The notes under the pieces: generated by a model | What the model was told of the DNA's origin: nothing | Database searches by the model: none | Seen by the model: only the letters and a program-made list of their open reading frames with translations | Shown: one piece after another, positions 56,436 through 64,000 of the stretch | Position numbering within the stretch: the stretch's first letter is position 1 | How the letters are laid out: each line of letters starts with the position of its first letter | Made by a program: the position numbers and the translations under genes | DNA from: Crenobacter oryzisoli | Lineage (GTDB): Bacteria > Pseudomonadota > Gammaproteobacteria > Burkholderiales > Chromobacteriaceae | NCBI RefSeq assembly: GCF_030385785.1 | Contig: NZ_JAUEDK010000021.1 | Span: 1 to 64,000, forward strand | Direction: 5' to 3' | DNA: 64,000 nucleotides

Positions 56436-57648
56436 GACGATCGCATGGCAATAGCTGCTCATCGCCGGAACAGGTCGCATCGGGATGACGGACCAGGAAG
56501 GCATCGAGCTGCTTACGGTTCTCTTCAGGGAAAATCGAACAGGTAGCGTAAAGCATTTTGCCGCCCGAAGCGAGCAAGGGCCACAGCGCGTCGAGCATTG
56601 CCGCCTGTTGACGCGCCAGTTCGGCGAAGTCGCCGGGGCGGCGCAGCCACTTGATGTCCGGATGGCGACGCACCACGCCGCTGGCCGAACACGGCACATC
56701 GGCGAGGATGCGGTCGAATGGCACGCCGTCCCACCAGGTCTCCGGCTTGGCCGCGTCACCCTGGCGCACGTCGGCGCTCAGGCCAATGCGGGACAGGTTG
56801 TCGCTGACCCGTTCTAGCCGCGCCGCATCGACGTCGAGCGCAGTCAGGCTCACGTCGGCACTCTCGAGGATGTGGCCGGTCTTGCCGCCCGGCGCTGCGC
56901 AGGCGTCGAGCACGCGCTGGCCATCGGCAAGATCGAGGCGGCGGGCCGCCTGCTGCGCGCCCCAGTCCTGCACCGACACCTTCCCCTCGGCAAAGCCCGG
57001 CAGCTCGCGCACATTGCAGGGCTTGGCGAGCAGCACCGCGCTGTCGTCGAGCGCCTCGGCGACGATGCCCTGTTCGGCCAAGCTGGCGATATAGCCGGCG
57101 GCATTGTCGTGGCGGCGGTTGACGCGCAAGGTCATCGGCGGATGCGCGTTGCTCGCCGCGATCACCGACTGCCAATCGTTCGGATAGGCAGCCTTCAGCC
57201 GGTCTACCCACCAGCGCGGGTGGTTGCTGGCGGCTTCCGCATCGCGCGCCGCGGCGGCGGCGAGCTCGCTCTGCTGGCGCTGGAAGTTGCGCAGCACGCC
57301 GTTGACCAGGCTCTTGAACTTGCCGCGCGCCAGCTTCTCCGCCTCGCGCACCGCATTGTCGACCACTGCGTACGGTGCGGCGCGGGTGTGCGCCAGCTGG
57401 TACAGCGCCACCAAGAGCAGCCGCTCGATTGCCGGCTCGGGCAGCGGTCGCGGCACGAGCTTGCGCAGCCAGAATTTCAGCTCGGCCAGATGCCGCACGC
57501 TGCCGTAGGCGATGTCCTGCAACGCGCCGCGGTTGCTCGGCGACAAGTCGCCTGCGCGGCGAAAGGCGGCGTCGAGCGCCTCGGTCAGGGTGCGCCCCTC
57601 GTCGATGCGGCCGAGGATGTCGGCGGCCAACGACTGAATGCTTGCCAT
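56398..57648 (-). CDS. rsmB: 16S rRNA (cytosine967-C5)-methyltransferase RsmB
   Basis: 416 residues. A NusB-like N-terminal RNA-binding domain (about 1-140) and a SAM methyltransferase domain with DACAAPGGKTGHILE are present. The two catalytic cysteines lie in DVPCSASGVVRRHPDIKW and YATCSIFPEEN. The ATG at 57648 (MASIQSLAADIL) is chosen; the longer frame has no support. It is part of the def-fmt-htpX-rsmB-DUF4390-ntrY-ntrX series. Confidence 0.96.
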   Translation of the reverse strand: MASIQSLAADILGRIDEGRTLTEALDAAFRRAGDLSPSNRGALQDIAYGSVRHLAELKFWLRKLVPRPLPEPAIERLLLVALYQLAHTRAAPYAVVDNAVREAEKLARGKFKSLVNGVLRNFQRQQSELAAAAARDAEAASNHPRWWVDRLKAAYPNDWQSVIAASNAHPPMTLRVNRRHDNAAGYIASLAEQGIVAEALDDSAVLLAKPCNVRELPGFAEGKVSVQDWGAQQAARRLDLADGQRVLDACAAPGGKTGHILESADVSLTALDVDAARLERVSDNLSRIGLSADVRQGDAAKPETWWDGVPFDRILADVPCSASGVVRRHPDIKWLRRPGDFAELARQQAAMLDALWPLLASGGKMLYATCSIFPEENRKQLDAFLVRHPDATCSGDEQLLPCDRHDGFYYALLEKH

Positions 57649-57670
57649 GGAAAGTCTCGCTAGAAATGCG

Positions 57671-57700
57671 CCGGCCACAGTCGCTGCCGACTGTGGCCGG
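57671..57700 (-). other. Perfect 13 bp hairpin between htpX and rsmB
   Basis: CCGGCCACAGTCG-CTGC-CGACTGTGGCCGG lies 22 nt before the rsmB start with no T-tract. It may separate messages by RNA processing or block RNA decay rather than terminate. Confidence 0.7.
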
Positions 57701-57759
57701 TGGTTCGAAAAGGTTGGCCGAATGATAGGCGAGAACCCAGCCGGTGACAAAAGCCGTCC

Positions 57760-58611
57760 TCAGCCGACGCCGCGCGCGATGTCGTGCAGGCGGGCAATAC
57801 GCTCGGCCGTCTCGGGGTGGGTACGGAACAGGCCGGCCAAGCCTTCGCCGGACAGCGGGTTGATGATCATCATCTGTGCGGTCTCCGGATGCGCCTGGGC
57901 GGTCGGCATCGCGATGCCCTGCGCGTAGTACTCGATCTTCTGCAGTGCGCTCGCCAGCGCCAGTGGGTCGCCCGAGATCGCCGCCCCGCCTCGGTCGGCC
58001 TCGAATTCGCGCGCGCGCGAAATCGCCATCTGGATCAGACTGGCCGCCAGCGGCGCCAACAGGCCGACCGCCAGGCGCGGCAGTAGGCCGACCGGCTCAC
58101 CGTTCTCGTCGCGTCCACCGAACCACATCGCGAAGTTCGCCAGTGCCGAAATCGCGCCGGCCATCGTCGCCGACACGGTCGACAGCAGGGTGTCGCGGTG
58201 CTGAACGTGTGCGAGCTCGTGCGCCATCACGCCGCGAAGCTCGCGGTAGTCGAGCATGCGCATGATGCCGGCTGTGGCGGCCACCGCGGCATGCTGCGGG
58301 TCGCGGCCGGTGGCGAAGGCGTTCGGCTGCTCCTCGTGGATCACGTAGACACGCGGCATCGGCAAGCCGGCGCGCTGGGCGAGCTCGGCCACCAGGCCGT
58401 AGAACTCCGGCGCCGACTGCGCGTCGACTTCTTGCGCGTTGTACATGCGCAACACCATCTGGTCGGAGTTCCACCACGCCCACACATTCATCGCGCCGCC
58501 GAACAGCAGCGCCATCAGCATGCCGCTCTTGCCGCCGATCATGCCGCCGATCACCATGAACAGCGCGACGATCGCCGCCATCAACACGCTGGTCTTCAAC
58601 CAGTTGTCCAT
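57760..58611 (-). CDS. htpX: Membrane zinc metalloprotease HtpX
   Basis: A 283-residue inner-membrane heat-shock protease that degrades damaged membrane proteins. Two N-terminal membrane segments (about 10-50) are followed by the zinc site [14 protein letters not shown] (HExxH), two further segments (about 145-200) and the third ligand in [14 protein letters not shown]. It lies between fmt and rsmB on the same strand. Confidence 0.97.
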   Translation of the reverse strand: MDNWLKTSVLMAAIVALFMVIGGMIGGKSGMLMALLFGGAMNVWAWWNSDQMVLRMYNAQEVDAQSAPEFYGLVAELAQRAGLPMPRVYVIHEEQPNAFATGRDPQHAAVAATAGIMRMLDYRELRGVMAHELAHVQHRDTLLSTVSATMAGAISALANFAMWFGGRDENGEPVGLLPRLAVGLLAPLAASLIQMAISRAREFEADRGGAAISGDPLALASALQKIEYYAQGIAMPTAQAHPETAQMMIINPLSGEGLAGLFRTHPETAERIARLHDIARGVG

Positions 58612-58649
58612 CCGCTGCCTCCCTTGAAAAAGTCTGAATGGCGTCGCCG

Positions 58650-58763
58650 AGAGCCGTTAACAATACTCAGCGAAGCGGTCCCGGCTAGGCGCGCTGCCGC
58701 AGACAGCACAAGTAGTACGGCAAGGCAGCGCAACAACGCCGGGAGAAGTTTGTTGACCGCTCT
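58650..58763 (+). repeat. Structured palindromic repeat, type B copy 3
   Basis: About 114 bp between fmt and htpX. The outer arms are AGAGCCGTTAACAA and its near complement. The middle stem is TCCCGGC / GCCGGGA (58679-58685 with 58738-58744), and the inner stem GCGCTGCC / GGCAGCGC (58691-58698 with 58724-58731). The loop has GCAGACAGCACAAG then TAGTACGGCA. The right end overlaps the TAG stop of fmt. Confidence 0.9.
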
Positions 58764-59682
58764 AGGCGCCGAGCCGGCTGCCGACCAGACCTGGCCGCCC
58801 CGCGGCGAAATCGCGCGCTGCCAGGCGCTTGCCACCGGCCGCCTGCAACTCGGTGACGCGCACCGCGTCGCTGCCGCAAGCCACCACCACGCCGTCCGTG
58901 TCGGCCGCCAGCACCTCGCCCGGCTCGCCCTGCCCTGCCACCACCTCGGCCAGCCACAGCTTCACCGGTTCGCCGGCGAGCACGGTCACCGCGCCCGGCA
59001 CCGGGTTGAACGCACGGATGCGCCGCGCCAGCTCGTCCGCCGGTTGGTTCCAATCGAGCTGCGCCTCGGCCTTGGAAAGCTTCTGCGCATAGGTGACGCC
59101 CTCTTCCGGCTGCTTCACCGGGGTCAGGCCGTCGAGCTTCGCCAGCGTGTCGACGATCGCGTGCGCGCCGATTTCGGCCAGCTTGTCGTGCAGGCTGGCA
59201 CCGGTCTCGTCGGCGGCGATCGCCACCGGGTAGATGGACAGCATGTCGCCGGTGTCGAGACCGACGTCCATCTGCATGATGGTGATGCCGGTCTCCTTAT
59301 CGCCCGCCTCGATCGCACGCTGGATCGGCGCGGCGCCACGCCAGCGCGGCAACAGCGACGCATGGATGTTCAGGCAGCCGCGCGCCGGGATCTCCAGCAC
59401 TGCGCGCGGCAAAATCAACCCGTAGGCGGCTACCACCATCAGCTCGGCACCGATCTCGGCGAGCATAGACTGCGCCTCCTCGGTCTTCAGGCTGAGCGGC
59501 TGCTCGACGCGCAGGCCGTGCTCCAGCGCCAGCGCCTTCACCGGGCTTGGTTTCAGTTTCATGCCACGACCGGCCGGACGGTCGGGCTGGGTCAGCACCA
59601 GCGCGATCTCGTGGCCGGCGGCGATCAACGCGGCCAGCGCCTGGGCGGCGAATTCGGGAGTACCGGCAAAAATCAGCTTCAT
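58762..59682 (-). CDS. fmt: Methionyl-tRNA formyltransferase
   Basis: 306 residues. Fmt formylates initiator Met-tRNA using 10-formyl-THF. The motifs are [18 protein letters not shown], the formyl-THF loop [14 protein letters not shown] with the catalytic Asn in NIHASLLP, and the C-terminal tRNA-binding domain. It is 83 nt after def on the same strand. The stop codon is at the edge of a type B repeat. Confidence 0.97.
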   Translation of the reverse strand: MKLIFAGTPEFAAQALAALIAAGHEIALVLTQPDRPAGRGMKLKPSPVKALALEHGLRVEQPLSLKTEEAQSMLAEIGAELMVVAAYGLILPRAVLEIPARGCLNIHASLLPRWRGAAPIQRAIEAGDKETGITIMQMDVGLDTGDMLSIYPVAIAADETGASLHDKLAEIGAHAIVDTLAKLDGLTPVKQPEEGVTYAQKLSKAEAQLDWNQPADELARRIRAFNPVPGAVTVLAGEPVKLWLAEVVAGQGEPGEVLAADTDGVVVACGSDAVRVTELQAAGGKRLAARDFAAGRPGLVGSRLGA

Positions 59683-59704
59683 GAGAGCCCTTTATAAATC
59701 AGAA

Positions 59705-59727
59705 GGGGGCAGCACACTGCTGCCCCC
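59705..59727 (-). other. Hairpin between def and fmt
   Basis: GGGGGCAGCA-CAC-TGCTGCCCCC, a perfect 10 bp stem. On the minus strand it is followed by TTCTGATTT, a poor T-tract, so it may act as a weak attenuator between the two genes. A second GC-rich palindrome (about 59742-59765) touches the def stop. Confidence 0.6.
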
Positions 59728-59765
59728 GAAGGTTCGGCCAAGCCCGGCGCCTCGGGCGCCCGGGC

Positions 59766-60269
59766 TCAGAGGTTGTTGCGTTCGTGCTTCTTCATCTTGG
59801 CCTTGATGCGGTCCTGCTTGAGCCGCGACAGGTACTCGACGAACACATGGCCATTGAGGTGATCGATCTCGTGCTGCAGGCAGACGGCCAAGAGGCCGTG
59901 CGCCTCCACCTCGAACGGCTGGCCGTCGCGGCCCAGCGCGCGCACCTTCACGTGCTCGGCGCGGGTCACCTTGTCGTAGATGCCGGGCACCGACAGGCAG
60001 CCTTCCTCGTAGACAAGCTCGCCGTCCTTCTCGATGATTTCCGGATTGACGAACGCGGCCAGCTCGTTGTGCTCTTCGGACAGGTCGATCACCAGCACGC
60101 GCTCATGCACATTGACCTGCGTCGCCGCCAGGCCGATGCCGCGCGCGGCGTACATGGTCTCGGCCATGTCGTCGATCAGCGTGCGGATACGCTCGTCCAC
60201 CTCGGCGACCGGCTTGGCCACCTTGTGCAGGCGTTCATCGGGATATTGCAAAATGTTCAGCAGGGCCAT
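59766..60269 (-). CDS. def: Peptide deformylase
   Basis: A 167-residue metal-dependent deformylase that removes the N-formyl group from new proteins. All three family motifs are present: [14 protein letters not shown] and QHEIDHLNG (HExxH). The start [14 protein letters not shown] is family-typical. It is first gene of the minus-strand series leading through fmt to ntrX. Confidence 0.98.
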   Translation of the reverse strand: MALLNILQYPDERLHKVAKPVAEVDERIRTLIDDMAETMYAARGIGLAATQVNVHERVLVIDLSEEHNELAAFVNPEIIEKDGELVYEEGCLSVPGIYDKVTRAEHVKVRALGRDGQPFEVEAHGLLAVCLQHEIDHLNGHVFVEYLSRLKQDRIKAKMKKHERNNL

Positions 60270-60375
60270 GCGCCGTATCGCTCCAGTGGTTGTCGCCTGC
60301 CTCCAGGCGTACCGATAGTAATGACAATTGAATAGAATGGCCGACGGGCCGCGCCGCCAATTGCGGCGCTTCCCG

Positions 60376-60404
60376 TTTATATTGGGGCATTCTTCATGCG
60401 TAAA
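60376..60404 (-). promoter_or_regulatory. Sigma-70 promoter of the def operon
   Basis: On the minus strand TTTACG (60399-60404), a 17 nt spacer and TATAAA (60376-60381). It predicts a leader of ~100 nt before def. The promoter overlaps the start of the plus-strand signal-peptide remnant. Confidence 0.65.
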
Positions 60405-60500
60405 AGTATTATAACGCCCCTTTTCGCGTTGATCCTCGGCCAAACCGCGCCGATCGTCGCGATGGCGTATCCACGGAGTAGCGATGTCCACACCGCATGA
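60396..60500 (+). pseudogene. Signal-peptide remnant, possibly of a LysM-domain gene
   Basis: A 34-codon frame beginning [21 protein letters not shown] and then AMAYP, a good signal peptide (basic n-region, hydrophobic core, AMA cleavage site) with almost nothing after it. It ends 17 nt inside dprA. In many betaproteobacteria a LysM-domain gene lies exactly between def and dprA (from memory), so an internal deletion leaving only the signal peptide is the simplest reading. A chance frame or a real tiny peptide remain possible. Confidence 0.45.
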
Positions 60501-61578
60501 CTGGCTGACGCTGGCTCTGACCCCCGGGGTCGGACCGGTCGGCTTCCTGAAACTGATCGAGGCGTTCGGCTCGGCCGCCAGCGCCTGCCGCGCCAGCCGC
60601 AGCCAGCTCGAACCACTGATCGGCCGCGAAGCCGCCGACGCGCTGAAGGGCGATGCCGCCGCCGAATCGGTCACCGCCGCGCTCGCCTGGGCCGAGCAGC
60701 CCGGCTGCAGCCTGATGACGCTGCTCGACGACGACTACCCCCCCGATCTGGCCGCCAGCCACGGCCCGCCGCCGCTGCTGTTCCTACGCGGTCGGCGCGA
60801 GTTGTTGGCCCGGCCGATGCTGGCGGTGGTCGGCAGCCGCCATGCCACTCCGCAGGGCTGCCGCGACGCCGAGGCATTTGCCGCCGGCCTGGCCGGCGCC
60901 GGCTACACCGTGGTGTCTGGGCTCGCCGCCGGCGTCGACGCCGCCGCGCATCGCGGCGCCCTGGCGCAGCCGGCCAGCACCGTGGCGGTGATCGGCACCG
61001 GCATCGACCGCGTCTACCCGGCCGGCAACAAGGTGCTGGCGCAGCAGATCGCCGAAGCGGGGCTGATCGTGTCCGAATTCGCGCTCGGTATCCGGCCGCT
61101 GGCCGGCAACTTCCCGCGCCGCAACCGCATCATCGCGGCACTGACGCGCGGCTGCCTGGTGGTGGAGGCGAGCGTCGACTCCGGCTCGCTGATCACCGCC
61201 CGGCTCGCCGCCGAGGCCGGCCGCGAGGTGCTGGCGATCCCCGGCTCGATCCACAATCCGCAGGCGCGCGGCTGTCATCGTCTGCTAAAAGAAGGGGCGA
61301 AGTTGGTCGAGACGGTCGACGATGTGCTCGACGAGGTGGGCCGGCCGGCCGTGCCGAAAGCGGAGCCACGCCGCCGCGCCGCCGCGACCGAGCCGCCCCA
61401 GCCGGCCGAAGCGGAGACGCCGCTGCTTGCCGCGCTCGGCTTCGAGCCGGTCGATGCCGACACCCTGGCCGTGCGCCTCGGGTTGACGGCCCAGCAGGTT
61501 TACGCGATGCTGCTTGAGCAGGAACTGGCCGGTCGGGTCGCAAGCCTGCCCGGTGGCCGCTTCCAGCGCCTTGGCTGA
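60484..61578 (+). CDS. dprA: DNA-processing protein DprA (Smf)
   Basis: 364 residues. DprA binds incoming single-stranded DNA during natural transformation and loads RecA. An N-terminal helical domain is followed by the Rossmann-like core with [60 protein letters not shown] and [19 protein letters not shown]-terminal winged helix (about 310-364) closes the protein. It is followed by smg and topA, a conserved order. Confidence 0.96.
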   Translation: MSTPHDWLTLALTPGVGPVGFLKLIEAFGSAASACRASRSQLEPLIGREAADALKGDAAAESVTAALAWAEQPGCSLMTLLDDDYPPDLAASHGPPPLLFLRGRRELLARPMLAVVGSRHATPQGCRDAEAFAAGLAGAGYTVVSGLAAGVDAAAHRGALAQPASTVAVIGTGIDRVYPAGNKVLAQQIAEAGLIVSEFALGIRPLAGNFPRRNRIIAALTRGCLVVEASVDSGSLITARLAAEAGREVLAIPGSIHNPQARGCHRLLKEGAKLVETVDDVLDEVGRPAVPKAEPRRRAAATEPPQPAEAETPLLAALGFEPVDADTLAVRLGLTAQQVYAMLLEQELAGRVASLPGGRFQRLG

Positions 61579-61611
61579 ACCCAAGCCACCTTTTCCCCGC
61601 TGTGAGATCCA

Positions 61612-62070
61612 ATGTTTGACGTATTAGTTTTCCTCCTCGAAGAGTACCAGGACCTCGACACCTGCCCCGAGCGGGAGGACCTGTCGCGCCACCTGTCGGC
61701 CGCCGGCTTCGAAGACGAAGACATCGACGACGCGCTGAACTGGCTCGACACGCTGTCCGAGCTGGGCGACGAAGCCTACGCTGGCGCCAACGAGGGCGTC
61801 AGCCTGCGCCTGTACGCCGAGTCCGAGATCAAGCGCCTGCCGACTGCGGTGCGCGGCCTCTTGCAGTTCCTCGAGACCGAGGGCGGCCTGACGCCGGCGC
61901 AGCGCGAACTGACCATCGATCGCCTGCTGGCGCTGCCCGACGACGAGATCACCGTGCAGGCGGTCAAGCTGGTCGCGCTGATGGTGCTGTGGAGCCAGAA
62001 GGCCGAGCTTCCCTTCCTGCTCGGCGAGGACCTCTTGGCGGTGATCCACGGCGAACCGACCATGCAGTAA
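61612..62070 (+). CDS. smg: Smg family protein (DUF494)
   Basis: A 152-residue acidic protein beginning MFDVLVFLLEEYQDL, typical of Smg/DUF494, with FEDEDIDDALNWLDTLSEL in the middle. Smg is almost always encoded next to dprA; its role is not established. The start is 33 nt after dprA. Confidence 0.95.
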   Translation: MFDVLVFLLEEYQDLDTCPEREDLSRHLSAAGFEDEDIDDALNWLDTLSELGDEAYAGANEGVSLRLYAESEIKRLPTAVRGLLQFLETEGGLTPAQRELTIDRLLALPDDEITVQAVKLVALMVLWSQKAELPFLLGEDLLAVIHGEPTMQ

Positions 62071-62201
62071 CGGATACCTGAACAAAAGCCGCGACTGAAC
62101 GATTGTAATATTCCCTCACAACCCCAAGCTTGCAGGGGGGCGGAGGCTGCTCTACCATCCCGCCCCATCTGATCCAAGCGGTCAATGACGAACAACCCCG
62201 A

Positions 62202-62231
62202 CAAGAGCGCCCCTTGCGCTCTTGTTTTCTT
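62202..62231 (+). terminator. Rho-independent terminator after smg
   Basis: Stem CAAGAGCGC / GCGCTCTTG with loop CCCTT followed by TTTTCTTT. topA starts 60 nt later and so needs its own promoter. The rest of the 221 nt gap shows only a small GC-rich hairpin near 62255. Confidence 0.88.
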
Positions 62232-62291
62232 TGACGGATACAGGATGTGTCAGCCTGCGCACGACGCGCAGGTTCAATGGTGCACGCGGAC

Positions 62292-64000
<1,709 letters not shown>

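Noticed and set aside
58650-58763. Target-site duplication around type B repeats
   Set aside because: I looked for flanking direct repeats at all three copies and found none that is convincing.

Overview
The window reads as a GC-rich betaproteobacterial chromosome, most likely Neisseriales (Chromobacteriaceae-like). This rests on gene content and order, not on a search: tRNA-Tyr/Gly/Thr before tuf; lptD-surA-pdxA divergent from amgK-murU; def-fmt-htpX-rsmB-DUF4390-ntrY-ntrX divergent from dprA-smg-topA; a PglL-like ligase beside a type IV pilin gene; and a DUF3683-type FAD/Fe-S oxidoreductase. Almost everything is dense core-genome coding. No prophage, CRISPR array or complete insertion sequence was seen.

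Layout. 1-1.5 kb: tuf (cut by the window edge) behind three tRNA genes and a strong promoter. 1.5-5.2 kb: two M16 peptidase-family genes, rsmD and a ferredoxin on the minus strand. 5.3-9 kb: ftsY-ftsE-ftsX and rpoH, the last behind a near-perfect CIRCE (HrcA) operator. 9.1-11.8 kb: pilin-glycosylation ligase and type IV pilin, separated by a palindromic repeat. 11.9-18.6 kb: bioA, an unknown gene, proB, ruvB, and an FMN riboswitch before ribB. 18.6-27.1 kb: amgK-murU-ruvC-ruvA-NYN/LOTUS gene (minus) divergent from lptD-surA-pdxA. 27.2-31.7 kb: a membrane-bound Pls/PosA-type non-ribosomal peptide synthetase with its own phosphopantetheinyl transferase. 31.9-34.3 kb: kefF-kefC. 34.5-38.3 kb: a 1282-residue FAD/Fe-S oxidoreductase with a possible sigma-54 promoter. 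38.5-46.6 kb: small envelope proteins, transporters, HIT, sulfurtransferase, exonuclease III and pyrE. 46.7-47.1 kb: four tRNA-Lys genes. 47.2-51.5 kb: cutA, fxsA, dps, an orphan TonB-like gene, a thioesterase and a TlpA-like gene. 51.5-60.3 kb: moeB, ntrX-ntrY and the def operon. 60.4-64 kb: a signal-peptide remnant, dprA, smg and topA (cut by the window end).

The most unusual material is non-coding. A dispersed ~110 bp element occurs three times (38480, 44043, 58650). Its middle and inner stems change sequence between copies but stay paired, around a nearly invariant apical loop. A fourth, different palindromic element (11136-11282) carries a related apical motif. Three of these four elements end on the stop codon of the adjacent gene. 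A 122 bp IS4-like MITE with an 11 bp target duplication has split a transcription terminator at 51351-51472. The heat-shock sigma gene rpoH appears to be placed under HrcA control.
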